Assembly (NCBI GenBank): GCA_037975125.1
Contig: CM075858.1
Span: 64,113,640 to 64,177,639 of the forward strand
Direction: 5' to 3'
Source: Latrodectus hesperus
Taxonomy: Eukaryota; Arthropoda; Arachnida; Araneae; Theridiidae
Length of the DNA: 64,000 nucleotides
A program made the position numbers and the translations under genes. The notes below the pieces were generated by a model. That model was not told the origin of the DNA. It ran no database searches and worked only from the letters and a program-made list of their open reading frames with translations. Shown in pieces: positions 37,131 to 49,639 of the stretch. Within the stretch, counting starts at the first letter, position 1. Every line of letters starts with the position of its first letter.

Positions 37131-38249
37131 AGATCATGAATTAATTATAATGTTTGTTTTCCTCTAATATTTTTATAATGAACTCTATTTACAAATAGAC
37201 AGCTGAAAATATATTGATATACTTTAACATGTAACTGAAATAACTTAACATGAGAAAAGCTTCTTTTAAAAAATATATGGTGTACGCAATTAATTTATTT
37301 AAAAGATATAAAGTCAACTTGTTAATAATCTGGCATTGTAGAGTCATTTCCTTTCCGCGAGGAATAATTCAACCGGAAATTGCAATTTAAAGTGATTTTA
37401 AACTTCAAAATCGTTTAAGAAAGAGATGGGTATTAAGCTCAAGAACTGTTGAACTGCTACAAGTAGTAGCTTTTAAAAATACCTGAACATTAATCACTCA
37501 CTTTCTAACTCGATTAGTTTGGAAAGGATAAATCAAAAAATAATCTTGCAAAGACTGTATATTGTTCAATCGAATCAACTTAAATTTATGTAGAACTATA
37601 AAGAATCAATTTTTCTCTAATCATGAAATTTTTATTTAAATTTTATATGGTAAAAAAATTAAAATTGTCGTAAGAATTCGCAGTATTTTTTGTTTCAAAT
37701 TCAACGTTTTATAAAAATATTGCTATAAGTACAAAGATATATACTCCTGTGGATTACTGTCAGATTGAAATAATTGATTATATTTTAATTGCATGTCTAA
37801 TTGAATGTGTCTTTAATTTCAAAAGAACAATTAAATAGATATATCAGGAAAACTAAAGCAAATATTAAGGATTTTTTACGGACAAAACATAATTAACAGC
37901 CAAATATTCTCTGTAATATACAGATCATCACTATGCTACAATAATGCTACATTTTTAAAGTTTCCTTTAATTATATATTTAATTAAAAGGGAAAGAATTA
38001 GCAATTAACGTTTTAAATTTCCCACAAATTTACGTAAATGGCATAATTAATTTAACTACAATATTCTAAGCTCTAAGGACTTGCTAACTGATTTCAAAAT
38101 TATTCTGAACATTGAATCTAATGATTGGATACTCTAAATATGAGGCTGCTTAATTGAATGCTTCCAAATTAATAACTGAGTCATTTTGAAGGCGAATAAC
38201 TCACATTCCTCGGATGCTTTAGAATGTATCTAAAAATTTGTGATTACAT
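37131..38249. other. AT-rich DNA, nothing recognised
   Basis: No supported feature. Confidence 0.6.
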
Positions 38250-38960
38250 CACTGAAGAAATTCCCTTAGCAACTTTTAAATAAAAATGCTAAAGCGACAG
38301 CAAAACTACTTCCCGAGGCAAATTTAAAAATAAAATTAGAGGAAAAGGCAGGGAGAGAGGGTTCTTCCTCACCTCTTCCTAAGAAAAAGGGGTCTGTGGG
38401 TAGGGATGCGGAACGCAAAATTCCGTTAACTGATTCTTGCCTTAACACCCCTTTTTTATCCTTTTTTTTCAACTCGGAGCCAATTTTTCGTACCCTGTAT
38501 TTTTTTCTTTACTTTCTCCTCTTACGAGAATGCAGGAAGGCGGTACCCGTAATGACCAAGTATTGATTTGGCATTAACCCTCTTTCACACTTTTAAACTG
38601 CATTCCTCTTTTATTGCATAAAACATTAATGGAGCTAAACAGCAGATTAATTTAGACACAGCTCATGGCCCCCTTTCCTTAATTGTAGCAGCTACTTTGA
38701 CACATTCCATAAATTACGAGGGAGAAACGCGTTACGTGGCTTCTTTTTTTTTCGTCTCCCGGAATTTTTTTTATTTAAATCCTCCCTACAATTTTTTTTT
38801 GGAATTCTCTTTTTGAGAGCTCCCCTTCATTTGGTACTCTCGATTTTTTTAATTTTTTTTACTATCCCTTTCTGGTCATTAGTTGGATTTGGCAATATTA
38901 ATGCTCCTTTCTAACCCTGATATAAGTATTATGCCTCCCATTTCTATCGCCAAGCGCCAG
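38250..38960. other. GC-richer island with homeodomain-type motifs
   Basis: Less AT-rich than both flanks, with motif-dense sequence such as CATTAATGGAGCTAAAC, AGATTAATTTAGACACAGC and CTCATGGCCCC at about 38620-38670, plus T-rich runs. Minus-strand 68-codon frame at 38266-38472 has no domain. Resembles the islands at 14.1 and 36.5 kb in texture. A cis-regulatory role is an inference only. Confidence 0.3.
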
Positions 38961-39229
38961 CTTGGCGTCATAAAAGAATTTTGAATAAGTAGAGTGCATT
39001 TAAACTCATTGAGCGTTATTGAATTGGAACGAAACGTTTTACAATGCTTACAAAAGTTTTAAAAGCTGGTAAACTTCATTAAATTTTGATGATGCAATGA
39101 ATTTCATATGATTTAAAATTCATTAAGTTCACTTTGTGGAGAAAACTATATTTTTAGTTGTTATTGCTTACAATTTCTTATTTGTTATTAATAGTTATGA
39201 AAATATTTGACAAATTTTGTTTGTTAAGG
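38961..39229. other. AT-rich DNA, nothing recognised
   Basis: No supported feature. Confidence 0.55.
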
Positions 39230-39240
39230 TATATATATAT

Positions 39241-39310
<70 letters not shown>
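39230..39310. repeat. (TA)n microsatellite with ACATACAT interruption
   Basis: AT dinucleotides interrupted once by ACATACAT near the left end. The tract at 51930 has the same arrangement. Confidence 0.97.
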
Positions 39311-39313
<3 letters not shown>

Positions 39314-41739
39314 ATGGTTTTATCAATCTGTATATTGCAATAACAGTCAACTATAAATTAATAATAAAAACATTTATATAAATAAAAAGATAATGACTTA
39401 TTTTTCAATTAGAAAATCAGAAAATTTTTTATGTTGGCGTATCCAAGGCTTAAGATTTAAAAGGTATCGTTTACAAATATTGTAATTATAAATTTAAAAT
39501 TCCATTAATTAATAAAATTTAAAAAAATTTTAATCATCCTTGCTGATTTAAGCATAACACAGTGAATGTTTTGTCTTAAATGATTCATTCTGTTTTTCCT
39601 TTTGTTCTATTGTCAGTGTGTTAATGGCTTGAATCAATGAAAAACGGAGTCTCAAACTGATGCTTTGTGTGGTCTTCTTATATAATAAATTATTTTATCA
39701 ACAAAATGAACTCCTACAATATTTTCAGACATTTGATGGTGAACTTCGCCTTGTTTGCTGCCGCTTGAAAAACGCTTTTTGAAGGCAGGAAGTAAATTGG
39801 TAAACAAGTCGGATTTACGAAGCCGTACCAATACGATGTAACATACATGAAACGTTTTCTAACGTCATGGATATTTTAAACCAATGAGAATTGTAATTAA
39901 ATGGCTTAATCATTATCTCAACTGTAACGAAAGGAACAACCACTTTATTGTTAATAAAAAGGACAAATATATTTATTTTTGATCGTTTTCAAATATAAAA
40001 TACTACATAAAGTTAAAACTCTGACAAAGTCATGTTAAATTCATTGATAATTTTGCTTCATTTCCCTCATTTTCATACGAAATATAACTCGACAGAGATC
40101 CGTAATTTAAAATGTATTCCGACACTATAGACTATAGCATCCACTCACTAGATGGGAATCAAACTGGCAAACAATTGAACAGAAAAACATAGTGGCAATC
40201 ATTCACTATGCCAGCTGGGGTTTTCATTTGGTGAATGTTACATTTTATGTAATCTTGAATAATCTTTTTTTTTTTAAATTTATAAATGTCTGCATTTAAA
40301 TTTGAAACTTATTGATAAAATTAATCCGCAACGATGATAATATTAACATTTACAACAGGAATTTTTTTATAAAACTTATTGAAATTATAATGTTCGAATT
40401 AACAATGCTAATTCGTAATTCAATGACAGTTTTTATATATGATACATATTTATTACACAGTTTTTGTAAATTATTATTTCAAGTTCATGGTGTATATATA
40501 TATAATCTAAATGTTGTTGATATAGAAACATAAAATTAATATCAACTGTGAAATTTTAAATAAGTTTAAGACATATAATTTAAGAAAGAAATTTAAGACA
40601 GATATTATTAAATAAATGTTAGCATATACGTGTTAAAATAATTTTCATAGAAACTAAAAAAATGAGAAATTTTTTATTCATGTTAATTTATTAAATGTGC
40701 TATTTTATGCCTAGGATGATTGAAATAAAGTACATGCAAGTTTTTATAATGATATTTATGTAATTAGATTATTTATTTATTTAATTCAAAGACATTAATT
40801 TCTCATTTTTCCGAAGTTAATTTATTCTAAAAGGAAAGAAAACATTAATTGCTTTTGTCTTTAAATCCGTGCGGTTTTAGTAAATTAAATTGTAATTACT
40901 TGATTAGTATTGCATATTTTAACCTGTTAAATGTTGTAATTTTTATTTAAAATATTATAAGAAAACATTTTTATTAAACATTTTTATTAATTTTTATTAT
41001 GAAAAACATTTTTAGTAATTCATTAAGTTTTTAAACGTTTATTTTTATTTTTTCCTCAATAATAATGTTTACTGTACAAAAGCTTAAAATTGTATCACAC
41101 TTTAAATATTTCTTTCAGCAATTTGAAACCTAAAATGCTATATCAAAAGTTCATGTAAATTTTTTTATAAATAGAATGTACAATAATTTTGTTTTAATTA
41201 CATTGCAATGTATTGATATGTTACAGTTTTTCTATGAATATAAAAACTGATTTTTATCACATTATATTAAGGTGAGCACTTTAAATATTCTTGCACTTAG
41301 GTTATTTTAGTTAATTTTTTTGTTTTTATTAGATATTTATCGATCATGTAAAATATATTCCTAATGATCACATTATTTTGAGGAAAATATTTTTTCTAAT
41401 ATTAAAAATTAAAATGTCTAAGAAATTGCTTTTGTCACAAATATATATTTTATGATTTTCATGTGAATTACTTATTTTAATTTGTCTTTGTTGTTTTCAA
41501 TAGTAAAATTATACACAGAATGGATTACTTTCACATATTTGGTTCATGCAAAATGAATGGAAAATTAAAAATTGAAATTTCAGAATTTATAATTCCTTAA
41601 AAATTTAATATATCAGGAACAGAAATTTTATTTTAAAGAATCAGGAAGACAAAGTCGAATAATCGTTTGACAAACAAGTATTGTATAATTTAATTACGTA
41701 TCTTTAAAACAGTTTGCATCACAACAATTTGAACCCAGA
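39311..41739. other. AT-rich DNA, nothing recognised
   Basis: No gene, transposon or regular repeat found on either strand. Confidence 0.55.
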
Positions 41740-42200
41740 ATGGTCTTAGGTAGATATAATTGTAAATGTTAATCTTGGTGTAAGGATACATACGAACATA
41801 GTACATAAACAAATGCTATGTTTGTATACAAACATAGCGATCCTCGGACTATATGGATGGATCTAGAATACTTGCCTATCACCACAGGCTCCTTGTAATT
41901 TTAAACAAAGGTCGAATGACGAGTTCACATCTGAGTTAGCACTTCTCACCACATCCACATAACACCAGTGGAAGGATTTTTGAGTAATAGATTAAAATGG
42001 ACACATGGAGTTCCAGCAAGAGGCAGTATGTGGTGATTCTCCAAATCACTGCTCTGCCAAGTGATACTTCTTTTTGCTGATTTTACCGGAAGCGGCGTGA
42101 AGCCATTCATCCTTTTGGAGGTCTTAGAGTGGTATATAGAGGATCTCTAATAAGGTCTCATTTTACTTCCTCAATATTGGATTATCAATGGTAAAAATCT
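41740..42200. other. unidentified GC-richer segment, possible dispersed repeat
   Basis: From about 41835 to 42170 the sequence is markedly less AT-rich and looks unlike its neighbours, with CCACAGGCTCC, CACCACATCCACAT and CCGGAAGCGGCGTG motifs. There is no open frame and no tRNA-like box. A dispersed repeat or the non-coding end of a retroelement is the likeliest explanation. A 24-bp perfect palindrome sits at its left edge. Confidence 0.35.
41815..41838. repeat. 24-bp perfect palindrome
   Basis: The 24 bases from GCTATGTTTGTA onward equal their own reverse complement, with no loop. Confidence 0.95.
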
Positions 42201-42704
42201 TTAAAAAAGCTGTTAACATATTGAAATGAGAGAGTGTTTGCATTACAAGACGAAAATATCTGCAGACTTTTAGCGATACAATTTGGAATATAACTTCCTT
42301 ACCTTGATAACTAAGTAAAATAAACGAAATAAAAGTCAATTAAAAAACTGCATAGGAAAAGTAATCTATAATACCAAATGACACTTTACCGAAAGAAAAG
42401 ACAGGAAAAGAACATTTGCAAAACTCATTAGTTTAGTCATGAATTTTCAAGACAGCTGTATACCAAAACGAGCACAAATGAGCAAATGAAAAAAAAAATG
42501 AGCAGAGATTAGTTGCTAATATACTTAACGTCGGTGTTAAATCTACTGGATTATAGGCTTTGAAATGAAGTTGAAAGTATCTTTTTCCTGATACCTTGTT
42601 TAAAGTATATATTTTAAGCACTGTTATAGTTTGCTTCAAAGTAATATGTGTTGTTTCTTTGCATGTCTATATAGAAGTTGTTTACACATATTAAATCACT
42701 ACAA
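42201..42704. other. AT-rich DNA, nothing recognised
   Basis: No supported feature. Confidence 0.55.
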
Positions 42705-42973
42705 CTACTACTTTATGAATGCCAGCAAACTTTCTTGTACTTATTATCCGATGGAGCTCTACAACATTATGAATGGCAGCAAACTTTATTGTTCCTATAT
42801 CCAATGGAGCTCTACAACTTTATGAATGCCAGCAAACTTTCTTATTCCTATATCCAATGGAGCTCTACAACTTTATGAATGCCAGCAAAATTTCTTGTTC
42901 CTATATCCAATGGAGCTCTACAACTTTATGAATGCCAGAAAACTTTCTTGTTCCTATATCCAATGGAGCTCAA
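42705..42973. repeat. 53-bp minisatellite, about five units
   Basis: Units contain TATGAATGCCAGCAAACTTT and CCAATGGAGCTCTACAAC. The GAATG anchor falls at 42717, 42771, 42824, 42877 and 42930, so the period is 54 then 53, 53, 53. A partial unit closes at ATGGAGCTC near 42970. Overlapping 60-odd-codon frames here are by-products of the repeat. Confidence 0.96.
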
Positions 42974-44420
42974 TTGGTTTGAAGGAAAATCGCTGGAAAG
43001 GAAATAGTTCCGGGAAGTAATTTCTGAATTTAACTTAAACGATTATCTTTATGCTTCGAGTTATCTCCTTTATTAAGTATAGTCACATTTTTACACCTCA
43101 ATGTCTATTTTATGACTATAATTATAGGTAATATAAAATTTAGGAAGTAAGGCATGATTTTACTGGGTTCCTTACCTTTTACATTCTGTTCTTAATAAAT
43201 GATTATGTTTCATAGAGAATAATTCATAAATTATTTTTGTTTTAAAAGAATGAAATGTTTCTTTAATTAGTTCTGTGTTTTGGATGAATATGTTTCGTTG
43301 AAAGAATGATTACATTTTGTATTCAAAATAAGTTGATTAATATTAAATGAAGAAATGCTGCAAGAGACCTTTGGTTTTGTATACCATATTTCCCAATGAT
43401 GAAAACTTAAAATCGCAACTCCAAAAAATCCCAAATACGGCACAAAATGAAATGGTAAACATTTTGAAAGATTATAGAAGAAAATATATACGGAGAGCTT
43501 TTAGTTAAAATTAAGACAATAAAGACTTAAAAAGTGATGCAACTTAAAATTAAGTTGCGGGAATTTTTGAGTAAATTCTTATATAGCCATGATTTTTATG
43601 TGAGAAATGAGAAAAAAATCATATTTGTTTCTGACAGATATTAAAGCATCATGAAATTCTGCAAAATTTTAAATTTTTATAAAATTAGGACTAAAGCTGT
43701 GCTTTAATTTTTTAATTAAACTGTTAAAATACAGTTTGTGTATGTCGCATTTTTGCTTTCTTTTCTTAACTGTGTGGTGGTAAATGGTGAAATTTACAGA
43801 TATTTTTTGATACTTTTTTTAGTTGCTCGATTTATGGATTCTTGAATTGGATTTATATTAGTTGCTCGATTATTGGTGTTTTATTTATTGGTATGTAAAA
43901 TTTTATTCATACTGCCTAGTTGTTTTTAATTCACAGCATTTTAAAATAAGTTTCTCACAGTTTTAATGTTTTTACAATTTAAGTAAAAATTTTGTAACAG
44001 AGGAACTACGGATTTCAATTTGAGAAAATTTTATGAAATTTTTCTTATGCATTATTATGTATTATATATAATACATTCAGTTCTAAACAAATAGAATAGT
44101 TTTAAAAATGTTTTTAAATAACTTAACGAAACCTTTTGTAAATTAACAAAAGCATTAATATTAATGATGCCTATAAGTAAATTAGGAAAAACGGGTTTCT
44201 AATTTCATTGAAGAAATCCATAATCCAATGATTCAAATTATAGAGATAATAATTTGAAATCAATTCTGAAAAACATTTTGATTATAATTTCATTGCTTTC
44301 AAAAAATAGTAAAAGCATTTTTTTAATGAATGTAATAAAAGGGAAGTTAAATACACGAAAGTTTACAAGAATTAATTCAGTATTGATGTTTCGTATTTTG
44401 TTTCTTTTGTGTTCAGTAAT
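42974..44420. other. AT-rich DNA, nothing recognised
   Basis: No supported feature. Confidence 0.6.
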
Positions 44421-44423
44421 CAA

Positions 44424-44715
44424 AATCGGTGGCTTAATGGTAGCATTTCACGCTCACAAGAAGCAGATCCGAGGTTCGATCCTCGGGCTGGGCAATCTCG
44501 ACTCAGTCTTTCATCCCTTCAGTGGGTTGATAAGCTGAGTACCAAGCATGCTTGGGATCTAAACACTGGGAGTTTTCGCGCTTTGGGCTGACCACCAAAT
44601 CGGGACATATGCTTCGCACCCCAGGGCCTCTCGGTCACGAAAACAGAGATAGGCACTATAGGCCTTGTGTGTGGCCACACATGAGCTGTCATGCCATAGA
44701 GAGTGAGAGATTTAA
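44424..44715 (+). mobile_element. tRNA-derived SINE, family A, short variant
   Basis: Plus-strand copy with perfect A box TGGCTTAATGG (44430-44440) and a T-arm, CCGAGGTTCGATCCTCGG, spanning the B box at 44473-44482. Downstream blocks such as CCAAGCATGCTTGG and CATATGCTTCGCACC match the 4.3-kb copy. It lacks the 98-bp segment present there, with the junction exactly at the 13-bp repeat (here TCGCACCCCAGGG at about 44613-44625). No confident TSD found, so the ends are approximate. Confidence 0.88.
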
Positions 44716-45596
44716 TTTTACCAAATACATTTCCCAGTTTTCTCAGATACATTTAATTTTCCAAAAAATTTCAAGCAAACTATCATGGCAATTAATATAT
44801 TGATTTTAATATTTTTTCTTATATATTTCAAGCTTAAATAAGCAAATTCTAAAAGTTTAATCTTCCAATTTTTTAATACTTAGAATCTTGTAGTGTTATA
44901 GTGCTTACATTATATTTAGGAAAACTAATCAATTAATAAATTTGAACTTATAAATCAAATAATATTGTATTCTTATTTTTTTAAAATTATAAATGTATAT
45001 ATTTCTATAAAAAGATTTTGAAAATTAATTCAAGGATTCAACTATAGGAAGATTCAAAATTTATACACCTGTGTAACAAATGCTTCTCACACAATCCAGT
45101 ACCAAACGCTTCTCTAACCCTGAGAAGAATTTTAAGTTATCAGTAAGTTTACCACATGGTTAAAGTACTCTTTTTTTCATAAGTTTTGTATTTTTGTTAT
45201 TTCATTGCAACATAAATATATTTCAAGTTTGTTATGTAATGTTCGCATTATTAATTAGATAAAAAAATAAATTAGTCAATCAAAAAGTAAAGAAAATCAA
45301 GCATTTTACAGATTGGAAAGATCTTTGTCTAAATGTTTTTTGCTGTCATATTTACGATAATTTCCTTTGCAAGTCTGTTAAATTTGAATTGCAAATTTAG
45401 TACATCATTAAATTATATTTGGTTGGAGGAATTTTAGTGTCATTTTAATTATAGTTGGGATTCGAAGTCAAATATTCAGGATTAATATGTTATGCAAAAC
45501 TTTTCTGAATTAAATAAATAAATAATGTTTTAATTGCTAATATAAAATGATTTAGACATCTCAATTTTGTTTTTGTAAGACAGTCCTTAAAATCAG
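44716..45596. other. AT-rich DNA, nothing recognised
   Basis: No supported feature. Confidence 0.6.
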
Positions 45597-45667
45597 AATC
45601 TTGGTCTTGTCCAAGATAGGGAACAAGAAATCTTGTCTAGGTCCTTATCTTGGACAAGAACAAGATT
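45597..45667. repeat. 71-nt imperfect palindrome, pre-miRNA-sized hairpin
   Basis: Inner arms 45606-45622 and 45642-45658 pair over 17 positions with one mismatch. Outer arms 45597-45603 (AATCTTG) and 45661-45667 (CAAGATT) extend the stem across a 2x2 internal mismatch. The 19-nt loop contains its own small ACAAG/CTTGT pairing. Total stem about 24 pairs. Size and shape fit a microRNA precursor, but repetition of the CAAG/CTTG motif means a simple foldback is equally possible. Confidence 0.85.
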
Positions 45668-47039
45668 GTTATATAATATTAATAATGTATTCATAGTTTT
45701 TCTTATTAATTATAGGTTTTTTAAATTCCATTTTCTCCTTCTTTGCATTTTTCGAATTATAATATGTGCGCGGCAATTAAAATGGAAAATAAAGAAAAAA
45801 TTTCAAAAAATTAACAAAAATTCACTTGCATTAGTAGTATTGTTCTAATACATTATTTAATATAACAGTAATTATACATAAAATTTCGGTTAAAATATCA
45901 AAGTTATTGGTTCATTTATTTTTGAAGTAGTTACAAATAAATTTAGATTTTAGAACTTAATTTTTTTTTATTCTGCTTCTTATGCAATAGCAATTTATGG
46001 TAAAATAGTGGAAATTAGGTTAGATATAATTTTTTTACTAGAAACGGTGTTAATGTACATTTAGATAGGTCATACACACACAGCCCATACTCCTTTTAAG
46101 ATCTCAGATAGAACTTAAATTGTTCGAAACAGAAAATATAAAATTGCCATGTTGACTCCAAGATGGTTTTAAATTATAGTGAATACTTATTTGATATAAA
46201 TGATAAATATGACCGTACATTGTCATATTGAGAAACAACCCTGGAAAACTATGTCATTCAATGCAATATATGTGGTAATTGGTTATTCTGAAAGTTAGGT
46301 CTTCTGTGGTTAGTTTCCTCTTTGAATAGTTGCTTGCATAATACTAGTAGAAATAAAACTTGTAGGCTCGATCATCAAAATAAATATCGTTTTAGACTAA
46401 TGCTCAAGCAGAAAATACTGTGTGTTCCTTTATAAATATTATATAATTTTTATTTTTAAGTATTCAAAAACGGACATGATTATCATGTTAACCGAAGTAA
46501 AGTGCTGTCTTACGTTGTTAAGATGAAGATGATTGTCATTTCTTAAGCATGTCAAGACCAAAGCACCTTCATTGAAATATTTAGTTATGATATTGATTCA
46601 TATTTCTTATATCTATGACAAGATTTAAGAACTATCTTCAGAATTTCATTGTCCGGAACCTGCATTGTCATCACCAGAGAGTCCATAGGATAAAGATTCA
46701 TCATTGTAGATTACTGGGTTTTATTGAAGTACTGTCCATACTCTGATAACGGTATTGTGCATGTTTTTAGATTACAAGTTCAACGATTCCTGCAGTTTTA
46801 CTTAATCTAAAAGCCTATCTGCGCATTTTGTTAACCTCTATTACATGTCACCATTTTAATTCGCATTGATTTATGCCAGCAAATTTTGAAATGCATTGAC
46901 TCATGTATTAGGAGTGAAATAATAAAATTTAAGAACCCATATTAGATGGGAGATTTTTAAGCAATAAATTATTTTTTAATTAAAAAATTTAATTAATTTA
47001 ACTATTTATTTGACTGTTAGCAAAAAACGTAAAATGTCA
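45668..47039. other. AT-rich DNA, nothing recognised
   Basis: No supported feature; the stretch 46490-46780 is somewhat less AT-rich but shows no motif. Confidence 0.5.
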
Positions 47040-47760
47040 CTCTATTCCATCGAATAGTTTTTGGTGCTGCATTTTCGCAATTAACCTTGCTTAGTGCCTC
47101 AGGAAAAAAATGATGGATCTTTGTGAAACATCCTGTATCTAACGCCCATAAGTGAAAAAAGATTAACAATGCACTTATAACCATGACTTAGTACACCAAA
47201 CTAATCCTAATTCTGTGTATTAAATGTGAGGCTTGTAAATAGTAACTTAAGTAGATTTTTATATAAACCCTAATACTTCTTGGCATTGTATTTTCATTGT
47301 AAATTAACTGCAGTGTTTTATTTAAAAAATGAATTTATATTTTTTGAAACGACTTGTTTATAAAAGTAAATTCCCGTCATGAAATGAGAAATGATGAACA
47401 AAATGCATATAGCTGTAAATTAATACACCAAGCCTATTGAGAAATGCACGTTAATTACGAGATTCATACTCAACAAACAAATGTAATTTTGTGCGTTAAT
47501 TATAAATTTCACAAATAATCGGAATTTGTAAAATTTTGTATGATTTATAATATTTCTTCGAGTTGTATTTTCATTGCCAATCTGCACACTGTTTTGTTTT
47601 AAAATTTGAAAGATCATTATGAAACACCCTACCCATAAAAATAAACCACAAGTAAATAAATGAGAAAGGATAAATAAGATAGCTACAGATTAGTACATCA
47701 AGCTCATCCTAATTCTGTGCATTAAATATGAAGTCTGTGAATATATAATTTAAAAGTTCA
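47040..47760. repeat. degenerate tandem repeat, unit about 220-277 bp
   Basis: TTAGTACACCAA-like blocks occur at 47188, 47420 and 47690; TTGTATTTTCATTG-like blocks at 47067 (weak), 47286 and 47563; TGAAACACCCT-like blocks near 47121 and 47617. Three diverged units with large length differences. Edges approximate. Confidence 0.6.
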
Positions 47761-47789
47761 CATTCTTTTTCAGACAATTCTTTCCTTTC

Positions 47790-48270
47790 TAATTTTTCTC
47801 CAAGATGGAGTGTCATGATTGGCGTACTTTATCATTTGGAAAATACCGCCAGATCCAATCCAGTAACCTTTCCTCCAGTCGATATACCCATTCGAGACAA
47901 AAAGTGCAAAAAATGACGCTTCCAGAAAAAAAAAGAAAATTAAAATAAAAATCGATCAAACGCAGGGAGAAAAAGGGATAGGGGGATGAAAAAGGCATTA
48001 AACACAAATTATCGGAAACCTGTGGGGAGAAATTTTTTTCCCCTCTTTAAAAAATTATTTTTTCGATCGCAACTCTTTTCTCTTATATACTTTCGGATGG
48101 CGATTTTTTTCGCCACTGTAAACCGTGTTTTTGAAACTGGGTGAAATAAATGAGTTGAAGTACTCCATTATTCGATGTGCGATTTTTCTCTACCGGATAG
48201 GGGGAAGGGGGAGAAGAAAGGGGATAAGAACAACTTTCTTTTGACCTTAATAGTCTCTGGATACAAATTA
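47790..48270. other. GC-richer island, no recognised gene
   Basis: Less AT-rich than its flanks, with G-rich GGGGGAAGGGGGAG at 48200. Opposed frames of 64 and 71 codons show no domain. Function unknown. Confidence 0.3.
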
Positions 48271-49261
48271 TACGCCCTCACATGTTCAATATACGCAGAG
48301 ATCATTTGGAATTATATATATATATATATGAAAGTTTTTGTTCCTAGCCGAGGCTTAAGTTTTGCTATTAGGTTTTTTCATGCAATTTAGTTTTTCGCAA
48401 GTATGCTGATAAATTTCTACGGATCTACATTTTTCAACATCAAAAGTAAAAAAGAAATTAATAGCAAAGAATGTCAATCAATATTTGTTTCAGTTTGTTG
48501 GAATTATAATTTCAAGTGAATTTGCTGAAAAAATAAAATGTTAATTAGGAATTTAATTATTCAACACAAATTTTAAAGATATAATATGTGTGAATGATAT
48601 TTTCTAATAGTTTAAATAAAATACTTTTATTAAAATAAAATAATGGTTAAAATAAATTATTTTCTAACAGTCTAAAACGTTATATTAAATTATCGAATAA
48701 CTTTAATTAATTACATTTAGTATTTTATAATTTCACTTATTTAAATTTAAATTAAATTATATAATTTATAAATTAAAAATAAAATGAATAAATTTCATGT
48801 TGTTAGTTTTAAATTTTGCTTTCTATCTTTTTCAGTTAATAAAATATTTATTTGTATCTTAATTTTCAATTTTATAAAAATTATTTTTGAAATTAACAAC
48901 ATATACTATAATTTCTATTTAATGTTACTATATATGTTGTTAATTTTAATACTATTTAAATTTCTATGTAGTGTTTGACAAATTATAGAAAGCTGCATTT
49001 CATTTTCAAAATCGCAATTCTTTAACTAGCATTCATTATTTTTCTATTACTTAAAAAATTTAAACCAAATTTAAATATTTCATTAAAATAGTTAGGACAG
49101 GTTATCGCGTAATTTATTAAACCAGTGCAGCCAACTGTCTCGTAATTTTGTACCACATTCAAATTTCGTGATTAACAGCAGAATTGTTACTTTTCTCACT
49201 ACACTGTACTCCAGCAGAAAAATGCTGAAAAATAATCGAGAAAATCCTTCTTCAACAACAA
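48271..49261. other. AT-rich DNA, nothing recognised
   Basis: Very AT-rich; the 64-codon frame at 48784-48978 is Phe/Ile/Leu-rich as expected of AT-rich DNA and is not called. Confidence 0.6.
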
Positions 49262-49345
49262 GTTTTTGAGGTGGGCCAGGTATTGAACCCTCCGATTTTC
49301 GGACACAAGATCAAAAACTCTCTTCACCAAATTGTCACTGCCCTA
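49262..49345 (-). mobile_element. probable tRNA-derived SINE head remnant
   Basis: On the minus strand a B box, GGTTCAATACC (complement of about 49281-49291), is preceded at a suitable distance by an A-box-like TTTGGTGAAGAG (complement near 49327-49338). No clear body or TSD; not assignable to families A-C. Confidence 0.4.
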
Positions 49346-49639
49346 AATAAATAAATGTGAAAATAAAGAAAATCAAAACCTAAACAGATTTATGAAAAGT
49401 AGAAAATTAAGACGAAATCAGTTTTAAAGTAAAATGAATAGATGGAAGTTACAAATATATTTATTTTTCATCACATCAAAGTCTATATCATCATTATCAT
49501 AGAAGCTAATGATTTGTACGATAATTTTGTAAAAAAGGGAATACTTATTTTATGAGCCCTTTTTAGTAAATTTTGAAAACAATGCTATTTGCTTTCACTG
49601 AAAATTAATATAAAAATAATTTTTCTTTAATCAATAAAA

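Noticed and set aside
42705..42973. CRISPR array
   Set aside because: Units are contiguous tandem repeats without unique spacers, and the genome is eukaryotic. The same applies to the 39-bp and 177-bp arrays.
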